Notes under the pieces: generated by a model
What the model saw: the letters and a program-made list of their open reading frames with translations, nothing else
The model's database searches: none
What the model was told of the DNA's origin: nothing
Shown: positions 6,450 through 13,747 of the stretch, piece after piece
How positions within the stretch are numbered: position 1 is the stretch's first letter
How the letters are laid out: each line of letters begins with the position of its first letter
Program-made: the position numbers and the translations under genes
Assembly (NCBI GenBank): GCA_964368605.1
Contig: CAYJBP010000066.1
Location: 1 to 13,762, forward strand
DNA: 13,762 nucleotides
Direction of reading: 5' to 3'
Source: CAYJBP01 sp964368605
GTDB lineage: Bacteria > Bacillota > Dehalobacteriia > UBA4068

Positions 6450-7055
6450 TTAAAGCCCCAAAGAGGTATCAATTAAAACAATTTCCATATCTGTTAAATC
6501 CATGCTTTTAAGATAAACCATCATCCCATTACAAATCCGCTGGGGGCTTTGGCAATCATAGCATTTATCGCCTTTAATGGCACATGGTGTTTTATAGCCG
6601 ATTCGCTTGGCATTTTGCGGTGCTGCAATATTTCTGGCTCGATAAATAGCCTGCTCCAGGGTTGGGGCAATTTTATTGATGCCCACTACAAAATAAACCT
6701 TTTTATGGCCAAAAACAGAGCAGCCAATCCGATTGCCCACCCCATCAATATTAACCAGCTCGCCGGTTTCGGAAATTGCATTTGCCGAGGTTAAATAAAC
6801 TTCGGTTTGATAGCATTTTTTTGCCGTATCTAAAAAAGAAGCACCATCTTTAGGGTTTTGCGGATCATATACATTATTGTGGCTAGATAGTTTTTGATAA
6901 AGAGATAATGAGTTTAATGTTTCGGAATCGCCAAAACCTACATCTTTGCCATCTATTTGCGAATTTAAATAATATACAGCCTCATCCGCTGTTTTAAAAT
7001 ATGATACCGTATAGCCGTTTTTTTCAAAAGCCTTGGTTGTCTTTTCGATATTCAT
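6450..7055 (-). CDS. LUD domain protein (LutC/YkgG-like)
   Basis: A 201-residue cytosolic protein of the LUD family (formerly DUF162). Family blocks visible are GFGDSETL (40-47), SANAISETGELVNIDG (90-105) with VGNRIG after it, GHKKVYFVVGINKI (116-129) and ARNIAAPQNAKR (140-151). Near the C-terminus C158, C165, C168 and C175 form a cysteine cluster (GDKCYDCQSPQRICN) common in this stand-alone subgroup and possibly metal-binding. LutC acts with LutA and LutB in lactate oxidation, but neither partner is nearby, so a lactate role should not be assumed. The start has AGAGGTG at a 7-base spacing, and a consensus promoter lies upstream. Transcription ends at the shared terminator. Confidence 0.9.
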   Translation of the reverse strand: MNIEKTTKAFEKNGYTVSYFKTADEAVYYLNSQIDGKDVGFGDSETLNSLSLYQKLSSHNNVYDPQNPKDGASFLDTAKKCYQTEVYLTSANAISETGELVNIDGVGNRIGCSVFGHKKVYFVVGINKIAPTLEQAIYRARNIAAPQNAKRIGYKTPCAIKGDKCYDCQSPQRICNGMMVYLKSMDLTDMEIVLIDTSLGL

Positions 7056-7085
7056 AGCAAAACACCTCTTATCTATATTTTTTAC

Positions 7086-7114
7086 AATATAGCATAGTAG
7101 CTGTTTATTGTCAA
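7086..7114 (-). promoter_or_regulatory. Promoter of the LUD gene
   Basis: On the minus strand TTGACA (7114-7109), a 17-base spacer and TATATT (7091-7086) make a near-consensus promoter about 25 bases before the LUD ribosome site. It separates this gene from the pspC/glnS run upstream. Confidence 0.8.
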
Positions 7115-7225
7115 TAGAAGTTAGCTAAAAATTGTATATTTCTAAACAATATAAATTAATTTGTATATAGTCAAGGCGATTTAACTACTCTTTAATTTAA
7201 TAATACAATAGCAATCATTAGCTTA

Positions 7226-7441
7226 TTATACGTCTAAATAACCGGGGTCTTTGGGGATTATCATGGCAACTATAATATAAATCAATATGCCTCCTATAAA
7301 AAAACCCATGAAGAAGGATAATGCTACCCATAATATCCGTAAAATGGTTGCATCAAAATTAAAATAGTTGGCTATGCCGCCACATACACCGCCAAACATC
7401 TTATTATCTGTAGAACGATATAGTTTTTTAGGAGTTGACAT
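7226..7441 (-). CDS. PspC domain protein
   Basis: A 71-residue membrane protein that is essentially one PspC domain: the signature KMFGGVCGGIANYFNFD (14-30) followed by one long or two short hydrophobic segments (about 34-62) and a short polar tail IPKDPGYLDV. Stand-alone PspC proteins in Firmicutes are linked to envelope stress or antimicrobial peptide responses; no phage-shock partners (PspA, PspB) are near, so this role is uncertain. AAGGTGA precedes the ATG. The gap to the upstream glnS stop is only 9 bases, so it is probably the last gene of that operon. The downstream 110 bases are AT-rich with only a weak hairpin. Confidence 0.92.
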   Translation of the reverse strand: MSTPKKLYRSTDNKMFGGVCGGIANYFNFDATILRILWVALSFFMGFFIGGILIYIIVAMIIPKDPGYLDV

Positions 7442-7450
7442 AAAATCACC

Positions 7451-9136
7451 TTACTTTTGTTTTTTTGCCCAGCTATCCTTTAGCGATACCACACGGTTAA
7501 AAATCGGCTTTTGCTCGCTACTATCAATATCATGCACAAAATAGCCATTACGCAAAAACTGATAGCTCTCGCCCCGCTGCCCTTCGGCTAAGGCGGCTTC
7601 GATATAGGCCTCGGCCACAATTTGCTCCGATTTTGGGTTAATATAATCGGTAAAATCTTGGCCTTCGGGCGTGGCATCGGGATTATCTAGGGTAAATAAT
7701 GGGTTATAAAGCCTAATCTCGGCCTTTTTAGCAGTAGCACAATCAACCCAGTGAATAGTTCCTTTTACCTTTTTGCCACTGGTATCGCTGCCGCTTTTGG
7801 AATTAGGATCATAGCTGCAAATTAATTCGCAAACTTGGCCGTTTTCGTCCTTGATAACCTCATCACAACGGATAATATAGGCATACTTTAACCTAACCTC
7901 CGCTCCTAAAGTTAGACGATGGAAGCCCTTAATTGGTTCCTCCATAAAATCGCTGCGCTCAATATAAATATGCTTAGAAAAACTTAATGGCCTGCGGCCG
8001 CTATTTGCATCCTCGGGATTATTTTCGGCGCTTAAATTAGGCTGCTCGTTTTGCGGCCAATTGCTAATCGTTACCTTTAAAGGTTCAAGTACAGCCATCC
8101 TGCGCAGGGCTTTTAAATTTAGTTGATTGCGTACGCAATGCTCTAATAAGGCCATCTCTACCATATTATCGGCTTTGGCTACGCCAATTTTTTCGCAAAA
8201 ATCGCGAATAGCAGCCGGCGGATAACCACGTCTACGCATCGCCGCCAAAGTTGGCATTCTGGGATCATTCCAGCCTTTAACATAATTGCCTTCTACCAAG
8301 CGGCGCAGCTTGCGCTTGCTCATTACCGTACCTTCGATATTTAAGCGAGCAAACTCAATTTGACGGCTTTTGCAAGGCACCGAACAATTATTCATCAGCC
8401 AATCATAAAGCGGACGATGATTTTCGAATTCTAAGGTGCAAATGCTGTGGGTAATGCCCTCTAAGGCATCGGATAGCGGATGGGCAAAATCATACATCGG
8501 ATAAATGCACCAATCATTGCCGGTGCGCTGATGATGACTATGCTGAATACGATACAATACCGGATCACGCATATTAAAATTAGACGAGGCCATATCGATT
8601 CTGGCTCGCAATACTTTAGCGCCATCAGGAAAAAGGCCATTGCGCATATCGGCAAATAATTGCAAATTTTCTTCCACACTGCGTGCGGCAAAGGGGCTTA
8701 GCTTACCTGCTTTAGTAGGTGTGCCCCGCATTTCGCGCATTTCCTCCTGGCTTAAATCGCAAACATAGGCCAGGCCTTTATTGATTAACTCAATCGCAAA
8801 TTGATATAATTGCTCAAAATAATCCGAGGCATAAAAAAGCCGATCTTGCCAATCAAAACCCAGCCAATGCACGGTATCGATAATCGAATCGATAAATTCT
8901 TGCTCTTCTTTGGCAGGGTTAGTATCGTCGAAGCGCAAATTGCAAAAGCCATTATGCTTGGCGGCAGTGGTAAAGTTTAGGCATATCGACTTAGCATGGC
9001 CAATATGCAAATAGCCATTAGGCTCGGGCGGAAAACGAGTATGCACCGGATGATCATATACCTGATTGGCCATATCCTCTTTGATAAAATTATCGATAAA
9101 ATTTTCCGCATAATTTTCAATTTTATTCTCTTCCAT
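7451..9136 (-). CDS. glnS: Glutaminyl-tRNA synthetase
   Basis: A 561-residue class I aminoacyl-tRNA synthetase that charges tRNA-Gln with glutamine. The N-terminal Rossmann domain carries PPEPNGYLHIGHAKS (36-50, HIGH at 44-47) and FDDTNP (69-74); the second ATP site is VMSKRK (271-276), the GlnRS form of KMSKS. Residues from about 340 form the two anticodon-binding beta-barrels. The length matches E. coli GlnRS (about 554). A very good ribosome site, GGAGGT, precedes the ATG. GlnRS is patchy among Firmicutes, many of which make Gln-tRNA by GatCAB transamidation, so an ancestral horizontal gain is likely at family level. There is no T-box leader; the gene follows DUF401 by 26 bases and is probably transcribed from further upstream. 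Confidence 0.97.
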   Translation of the reverse strand: MEENKIENYAENFIDNFIKEDMANQVYDHPVHTRFPPEPNGYLHIGHAKSICLNFTTAAKHNGFCNLRFDDTNPAKEEQEFIDSIIDTVHWLGFDWQDRLFYASDYFEQLYQFAIELINKGLAYVCDLSQEEMREMRGTPTKAGKLSPFAARSVEENLQLFADMRNGLFPDGAKVLRARIDMASSNFNMRDPVLYRIQHSHHQRTGNDWCIYPMYDFAHPLSDALEGITHSICTLEFENHRPLYDWLMNNCSVPCKSRQIEFARLNIEGTVMSKRKLRRLVEGNYVKGWNDPRMPTLAAMRRRGYPPAAIRDFCEKIGVAKADNMVEMALLEHCVRNQLNLKALRRMAVLEPLKVTISNWPQNEQPNLSAENNPEDANSGRRPLSFSKHIYIERSDFMEEPIKGFHRLTLGAEVRLKYAYIIRCDEVIKDENGQVCELICSYDPNSKSGSDTSGKKVKGTIHWVDCATAKKAEIRLYNPLFTLDNPDATPEGQDFTDYINPKSEQIVAEAYIEAALAEGQRGESYQFLRNGYFVHDIDSSEQKPIFNRVVSLKDSWAKKQK

Positions 9137-9162
9137 AATAACCTCCGTTTGATTTAAGCCTA

Positions 9163-10383
9163 TTAACCTATAATAACATTATCTATAATAAAATACAAGC
9201 CGACAATAAAGGCAAAAAGCAAAGTATAGGTGATAACGCTGGTAATTAGGATTTTTTGCAAATTAGCTTTAAAATAATCGGCCACAATAATAATGCATAA
9301 ATGCACCGGCGTAACCATAACCCCACAATAGGCCGATGCAATAATTAATGCCGTAAGCGGCAGCAAATTAGCATCAGTGGCGGTGGCTAAGGCTAATGGT
9401 AAGGTAATTGCGCTGGCGGCAATAGTCATGCCCGAAATGGCCGAGATAAAATAGGCCATTAAGGCAAAAACCACAAAAGACGGTATCGGTAATTGAGATA
9501 TGGTTTGCGGCACAATTTCCATCAAGCCGCAAAGCACCAAAATCTCGACAAAGGCCATTACAAAGGTAACCATTACTATAACCTTTAAATTGGTGGCCTC
9601 TTTAATTAAATGGGGTATTTGGGCAGGCTTAATTTTTTCGACAATCAATAATAAAATAATCGTACCTAAGCAGGCTAAATAAATCGGTAAGGGGGTGACC
9701 ATAATTATGGTTATTAGCAATAATAATGGCCATAAAGTGGCCATTAAAGCCATGAATAGCTTAAAACGCTTACCCTTGGCCGAGCTTTGTTTTTGCTCTT
9801 TAGGCAATTTGCGCAAAAACCATAGGCCAATAATAAAAACCAGCACCCCCAAAGGAAACATGACCATAATCAAACGGCTAAGTGGCAAGCCGCTGATTTG
9901 AGCAGCAAAGATTATACTGGGATATGTTGGAAAAAATAATTCCATAATATGGCGATACAGGGTATTTAAAAAAGTTTTTTCCTCACCGCTTAACTTGGTG
10001 CCTTGGGCGGCTTCTTCGATCATCGGTGCCGAAAATAAGGCACCGCCGGCCGAAGGCAAAAAACCCACCAGCATCGGTAATAGGCTAATATTTACTCGGC
10101 GGCTATGAAAAAGATTATCCATAGCTTTAAGCATTCTTTCCATATAGCCTTGCTTTTTCATAATTTCTTCTAAAACCATAATACTATACATAATCAGCAC
10201 TAATTCGATAGTAGACCAGCCAAACATGCCGGTAATAAAGGCTGCGCCAAAATCCAAGGGCGGTGTTAAAAATAAAATGCCCAGCAAAACCGAGGCCACC
10301 GGCATTACAATATTAAGCGATATCTTTTTGCCCAATAAAATAATGATAACAATAAATACGCCGATAATTTTAAACAATTCCAT
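9163..10383 (-). CDS. DUF401 family membrane permease
   Basis: A 406-residue polytopic membrane protein with about ten hydrophobic segments. The first conserved loop is GFLPSAGGALFSAPMIEE (107-124), and the second half has a matching re-entrant-like region ISGMTIAASAITLPLA and YCGVMVTPVHLCIIIVADYF, as in DUF401 and related ion-transporter-superfamily permeases. The substrate of DUF401 proteins is unknown; an organic anion or amino acid is a guess from fold relatives. AGGAG lies before the ATG. It starts 9 bases after the mntP stop and ends 26 bases before glnS, pointing to a single transcript. Confidence 0.88.
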   Translation of the reverse strand: MELFKIIGVFIVIIILLGKKISLNIVMPVASVLLGILFLTPPLDFGAAFITGMFGWSTIELVLIMYSIMVLEEIMKKQGYMERMLKAMDNLFHSRRVNISLLPMLVGFLPSAGGALFSAPMIEEAAQGTKLSGEEKTFLNTLYRHIMELFFPTYPSIIFAAQISGLPLSRLIMVMFPLGVLVFIIGLWFLRKLPKEQKQSSAKGKRFKLFMALMATLWPLLLLITIIMVTPLPIYLACLGTIILLLIVEKIKPAQIPHLIKEATNLKVIVMVTFVMAFVEILVLCGLMEIVPQTISQLPIPSFVVFALMAYFISAISGMTIAASAITLPLALATATDANLLPLTALIIASAYCGVMVTPVHLCIIIVADYFKANLQKILITSVITYTLLFAFIVGLYFIIDNVIIG

Positions 10384-10392
10384 AATAATCTC

Positions 10393-10959
10393 CTAAGTTA
10401 GCAGGCCTTCTATTAAAATTCTTAAACCAATAATAATTAAAATGATGCCCCCAAAAGCCAACGCCCATTTTTTAAATAGGCTACGCCCCAAATGGCCAAA
10501 ATAAAAGCCAATAGCTGCACATCCAAAAGTAATTGCCGCAATAATAGAGGCCGATTCAATTATCGAAACCTGCATTACGGCCAAGCTAATGCCCACTGCT
10601 AAAGCGTCTAAACTGGTAGCGATAGCCTGGGTAATCAATAAACGGGGGCTTAAAATTAGGCATATCTCATCTTGCTGATTACGGTTGCGCCAACAATCAA
10701 TAATCATCTTAATACCTAAAAAACCCAGAATTAAAAAGGCCAGCCAATGATCAAAGGCGGCAATATAATCGCCAACCGTATGCCCTAAAATATATCCTAA
10801 AACCGGCATTAAGCCCTGGGCAAAAGCAAAAGCCAAGGCCGTACATAGGCCTTGCTTTAATTTACCACTAGCATTACAAGCCATACCATTGCTAATGGCA
10901 ATAGCGGTGGCATCCATGGCCAAAGCCAAGCTTAAAATTATTAAGGAAAATGTGGACAT
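10393..10959 (-). CDS. mntP: Manganese efflux pump MntP
   Basis: A 188-residue membrane protein with six predicted helices that exports Mn2+ from the cytosol. It has the two-fold pseudo-repeat of the family: LALAMDATAIAISNG (11-25) in helix 1 and ATSLDALAVGISLA (114-127) in helix 4, each with a membrane-embedded aspartate (D16 and D118). The standard length is about 185-190. AAAGGT precedes the ATG. In many bacteria mntP is controlled by the yybP-ykoY manganese riboswitch or MntR, but the 48 bases upstream are too short for that riboswitch, and I see none. It probably shares a transcript with the unknown gene upstream and DUF401/glnS downstream. Confidence 0.94.
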   Translation of the reverse strand: MSTFSLIILSLALAMDATAIAISNGMACNASGKLKQGLCTALAFAFAQGLMPVLGYILGHTVGDYIAAFDHWLAFLILGFLGIKMIIDCWRNRNQQDEICLILSPRLLITQAIATSLDALAVGISLAVMQVSIIESASIIAAITFGCAAIGFYFGHLGRSLFKKWALAFGGIILIIIGLRILIEGLLT

Positions 10960-11007
10960 AAATTACCTTTCTTAAAATATTTAGATTGATATAGTGCCTT
11001 TAAATAA

Positions 11008-11670
11008 CTAATAGCCAATTAAAAGTGCATCAATATCCGTTAGGCTATCATTACTGATTTGATAATAATTATGATGATCGGTAATTTCTACTTCTAATTC
11101 AATCGGCGCTAAATAAGCAGGGTTTTTTAGGCTGCTAGCCAGGGTATTTAATAAGCTTAAGCTAAAAATTTCCTCGCGCTGATTGGCTTTAAGCTCTTTT
11201 TGGCTATAAACCTGATTGGCCAAAAAAAGCATATAATCGGCCGTAATATTGGCTTTAACCGTATCGATAGGATAAATGGTTAAGGTTAAATAATAATTAT
11301 CGTCCTGCTTATAGCTGTTGCCAATTTGGTATTTGATATTTTGATAAATTTGGCCAAATACATTTTGGCTATAATTTTGGGTTTGGCTACTAAGCAATTG
11401 ATAATAAACCCGGCCATAATCGTTAAGAAAAAACTCCGCCTCTTGGCTTAGGCTTTGATAATAGGCAGCACTTAGGGTGGTGGTATCGATATTGGCCGCA
11501 GCCAGCATCTTAAGCAATTGCGGATCATGATAATTATGATATAGCGATTGCAATTGCATATCTAAATAGGCCTCCACCTCTAAATCGGTGCCGGCCAAAT
11601 AATAACTTAAACTTATGGCTATTATCAGCAGCAAAACCGCCGCGATAATAATTAATACTTTTGCCTTCAT
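11008..11670 (-). CDS. Membrane-anchored protein of unknown function
   Basis: A 220-residue protein with one N-terminal hydrophobic segment (about residues 4-26, no lipobox cysteine), so it is either signal-anchored or secreted. The rest is polar, rich in tyrosine, asparagine, glutamine and leucine, with a helical-looking middle (about 33-115) and beta-like strands later (LTLTIYPIDTVKANI and PIELEVEITDHHNYYQI). I recognise no domain. The overall layout, anchor plus roughly 190 extracellular residues, resembles small DUF-type envelope proteins of Clostridia. TGAGGA lies before the ATG. It is the first gene of the minus-strand run leading to mntP, and a nested inverted repeat lies in its 5' region. 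Confidence 0.72.
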   Translation of the reverse strand: MKAKVLIIIAAVLLLIIAISLSYYLAGTDLEVEAYLDMQLQSLYHNYHDPQLLKMLAAANIDTTTLSAAYYQSLSQEAEFFLNDYGRVYYQLLSSQTQNYSQNVFGQIYQNIKYQIGNSYKQDDNYYLTLTIYPIDTVKANITADYMLFLANQVYSQKELKANQREEIFSLSLLNTLASSLKNPAYLAPIELEVEITDHHNYYQISNDSLTDIDALLIGY

Positions 11671-11690
11671 CTTTTTTCCTCAATGTTTTA

Positions 11691-11745
11691 GCAGTTAACC
11701 AAACTTGGTTAGGACAATAATATAATAATTGTCCTTATTAACTGC
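11691..11745. repeat. Nested inverted repeats in a divergent promoter region
   Basis: The outer arms GCAGTTAA (11691-11698) and TTAACTGC (11738-11745) enclose two hairpins: CCAA-AC-TTGG, extendable to TAACCAA/TTGGTTA (11696-11711), and AGGACAAT/ATTGTCCT (11711-11718 and 11728-11735). The extended first hairpin competes with the outer arms. It lies 21 bases upstream of the minus-strand start codon at 11670, so it may be an operator or a folded 5' leader. A palindrome TTTGGCCAAA (11767-11776) lies just beyond. Confidence 0.7.
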
Positions 11746-11864
11746 TTTAGTTGCTATTATAACATATTTGGCCAAAAAAGCAAATGATTTTCTGTATTAG
11801 CCCAAGCACAATTAGCAATAAATTGCATATCCTTAAACATAATAGCAAAGACCGGAGGGAAATT

Positions 11865-12353
11865 ATGCTTACTCATACCGTAAAAAAAGGCGATAGCCTT
11901 TGGCAAATTGCCCAGCAATACCAAATTACTTTAGATGGCTTACTGGCAGCAAATCCCCAGCTTAGCGACCCTAACTATATTTTGCCGGGCATTAATATTA
12001 ATGTGCCGGAACTGATAATTGTGGAAGCCGGCATGCCCAATCCCCCTATTACTGATTATGCTTGTGGCTGCAATGATGACCAAACAGAAGATAATATGCC
12101 CGAAATAATTCCGGATATAAGCGAGCGTAGCAGGCCGTTTATTTATTATAGCCAAAATGGCGATAGTTTATTTAGCCTGGCCGAAAAATTAAATATCCCC
12201 TTGGCGCAATTACATTATCATAATTATCAATACCCTAAAAATACGGCTTTAGCGGACGGCGAACCAATCATAATTCCGGCGGCTAATAATTATCGGCCTA
12301 AGCGTAATAATTATGGCTATGTGTCGGCAAATTCGCAAAAAAGGCGTAAATAG
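11865..12353 (+). CDS. Protein with two LysM domains
   Basis: A 162-residue protein. The start is the ATG at 11865, because GGAGGG lies 6 bases upstream; an in-frame ATG at 11784 adds 27 residues of no domain character and lacks a ribosome site. LysM1 spans 3-48 (HTVKKGDSLWQIAQQYQIT to ININVP). A linker with CGC (67-69) and an acidic stretch follows. LysM2, more divergent, spans about 92-138 (FIYYSQNGDSLFSLAEKLN to PIIIP). The tail is basic (QKRRK). LysM binds peptidoglycan or chitin-like N-acetylglucosamine chains. No signal peptide is visible, as in several Firmicutes LysM proteins that act in spore coat assembly; sporulation involvement is a guess. It is divergent from the membrane-anchored gene. 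Confidence 0.88.
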   Translation: MLTHTVKKGDSLWQIAQQYQITLDGLLAANPQLSDPNYILPGININVPELIIVEAGMPNPPITDYACGCNDDQTEDNMPEIIPDISERSRPFIYYSQNGDSLFSLAEKLNIPLAQLHYHNYQYPKNTALADGEPIIIPAANNYRPKRNNYGYVSANSQKRRK

Positions 12354-12397
12354 AGCAATAAAAACTAAAAAAAGTGGCAAAATATAAAAATTCATCA

Positions 12398-12426
12398 TTG
12401 TGTTTCATTACTTCTTATGATATAAT
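12398..12426 (+). promoter_or_regulatory. Extended -10 promoter of the radical SAM gene
   Basis: A perfect TATAAT (12421-12426) preceded by TG one base upstream forms an extended -10 element. A weak -35, TTGTGT (12398-12403), lies 17 bases before it. The gene can thus be expressed apart from the LysM gene. Confidence 0.75.
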
Positions 12427-12461
12427 AGCTAGCGTTAATATTATAATTATGAGGTGAAGTA

Positions 12462-13550
12462 ATGGGCCACTATGACAAAAAACAGCTAACTATTATGACA
12501 ACTTCCCGTTGTAATATGCGCTGTAAGTATTGTATTACCGAATCCCGCGCAGGGGAAACATTAACCGAATACTCGGCAGTTATTATCGACGAAACCTTTG
12601 CTAAGCTGGCAATTAAAGATTATTTAGAAGGCAATGAAGAGCCCTGGATTCGTTTTTACGGTTCCGGCGAGGCTACTTTAGAAATCGACCTAATGAAAAA
12701 ATTAATTGCTTATGCTGATAGTATAGCCTTAAAGCCAATTTATTATGAATTACAATCCAATACTTATTATTCAGAAGAAATTGCCCACTTTATAGCCGAT
12801 AAATTTGATATAATTTATGTATCTTATGATGCCATGCCCGATATCAATGATAGCTTGCGCCCCGGGGAGGCCGGCGAAAATACTTCGCCGGTAGTAGAGC
12901 GTAATATCAAAATTTTAACCCAAAAGGCCGAGGTAGCCATCCGTTCTACCGTATCGCCCTTAAACTTGCATAAGCAAAAAGAAATGATCGATTATTTTCT
13001 TTCTTTGGGGGTTAAATCGGTATTTTCCAAGCCGGTTTTATCCAGTGTAGATTCTAAAGAAAATACCGAGTATTCCGTAGATTTAATGGAATATGCGCAT
13101 GAGTATTTAGATGCTTACCATTATGCTAAAGAAAAAGGCGTGTTTTACGGCAATATTTATGTAAGTAATTTTGATCGTCCTACCAGCATATTCTGCCGTG
13201 CTTGTGTGCCTTATCCGCATGCAACTCCCGATGGCTTTATTACCTGCTGCGACCGTGCCTTCTGCGGCAATAGCAGCTTGGAAGATTTGATTTATGCCCA
13301 CTATGATGTAGATAAGCAGGAAATTATCTATGATCAGGAAAAAATCAAGCGTATTCAAAGCCGCACCATCGAAAATATGCCCACCTGCATGGAATGTCGT
13401 GCCCGCTATTATTGCGGCGGCGCTTGCTTAGGCACTGCCTATCAGCGCACCGGCACCATGTTCGAGCCTTATGCTCGCGAATGCGAAGCAATTTGCTTCC
13501 TTTACGATAACTTGGTAGGCAAAATCGACCTTAAACTTGCACATCCTTAG
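12462..13550 (+). CDS. Radical SAM/SPASM domain enzyme
   Basis: A 362-residue iron-sulfur enzyme. The radical SAM cluster motif is CNMRCKYC (C17, C21, C24; CX3CX2C), which splits S-adenosylmethionine. The usual GGEP motif appears as GSGEAT (67-72). The C-terminal SPASM domain, which holds two auxiliary 4Fe-4S clusters, is complete: C248, then G258-X4-C263, then C309-X2-C312-X5-C318-X3-C322 and C341 18 residues later; C245, C262, C268 and C345 are extra cysteines. SPASM enzymes usually modify peptides or proteins, for example thioether or C-C crosslinks and sulfatase maturation, but the substrate here is unknown. No precursor-like small gene, protease or exporter adjoins it. The ATG has GAGGTGA upstream. 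It stands alone with its own promoter and terminator. Confidence 0.92.
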   Translation: MGHYDKKQLTIMTTSRCNMRCKYCITESRAGETLTEYSAVIIDETFAKLAIKDYLEGNEEPWIRFYGSGEATLEIDLMKKLIAYADSIALKPIYYELQSNTYYSEEIAHFIADKFDIIYVSYDAMPDINDSLRPGEAGENTSPVVERNIKILTQKAEVAIRSTVSPLNLHKQKEMIDYFLSLGVKSVFSKPVLSSVDSKENTEYSVDLMEYAHEYLDAYHYAKEKGVFYGNIYVSNFDRPTSIFCRACVPYPHATPDGFITCCDRAFCGNSSLEDLIYAHYDVDKQEIIYDQEKIKRIQSRTIENMPTCMECRARYYCGGACLGTAYQRTGTMFEPYARECEAICFLYDNLVGKIDLKLAHP

Positions 13551-13565
13551 GATGATTTTAAAATT

Positions 13566-13605
13566 AGCCCCTATTGGAGTTTTGCTCCGATAGGGGCTTT
13601 TTGTT
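13566..13605 (+). terminator. Intrinsic terminator after the radical SAM gene
   Basis: AGCCCCTATTGGAG (13566-13579) pairs with CTCCGATAGGGGCT (13585-13598) with a single T-G wobble, followed by a T-rich tract. Confidence 0.92.
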
Positions 13606-13620
13606 TTGTTTTTTTGGATT

Positions 13621-13647
13621 ATCCCCCCGGTTTGGGGATGTTTTTTT
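13621..13647 (+). terminator. Second terminator-like hairpin
   Basis: ATCCCC (13621-13626) and GGGGAT (13634-13639) form a short GC-rich hairpin followed by G and seven T (13641-13647). It backs up the first terminator or separates what follows. Confidence 0.65.
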
Positions 13648-13670
13648 GGGGTTTTGTCAATTCCTCAACA

Positions 13671-13747
13671 CTAGCGTGAAAAGACTCGTATGGGTTCAAG
13701 TCCTTTCACGCTAGGGAAACCTATGTAATCCGAACCGAAGTTGCATA
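13671..13747. ncRNA. Candidate structured RNA or mobile element end: two stem-loops
   Basis: Stem 1: CTAGCGTGAAA (13671-13681) pairs perfectly with TTTCACGCTAG (13704-13714); after one A-C mismatch GACT/AGTC continues the stem, giving 15 pairs and a 12-base loop. The loop side carries GGTTCAAGTCC, which looks like a tRNA T-arm, and TAGCGTG/CACGCTA could be a seven-pair acceptor stem, but there is no D-arm or anticodon arm, so it is not a normal tRNA. Stem 2: TATGTAA (13722-13728) pairs with TTGCATA (13741-13747) with one wobble and a 12-base loop. Such a layout occurs in transposon-end RNAs (TnpB- or IS110-type) and other non-coding RNAs; neither strand nor family can be decided here. Confidence 0.45.

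Noticed and set aside
8461..8691. A minus-strand frame inside glnS in another frame
   Set aside because: It is a shadow of glnS, which carries intact family motifs across this region.
10960..11007. A manganese (yybP-ykoY) riboswitch before mntP
   Set aside because: The gap is only 48 bases, and no paired helices typical of that riboswitch are visible.
13671..13714. A tRNA gene, suggested by GGTTCAAGTCC and a seven-pair outer stem
   Set aside because: Only 11 bases separate the putative acceptor 5' strand from the T-stem, so there is no D-arm or anticodon arm, and the T-stem has a mismatch. It was kept only as a candidate structured element.
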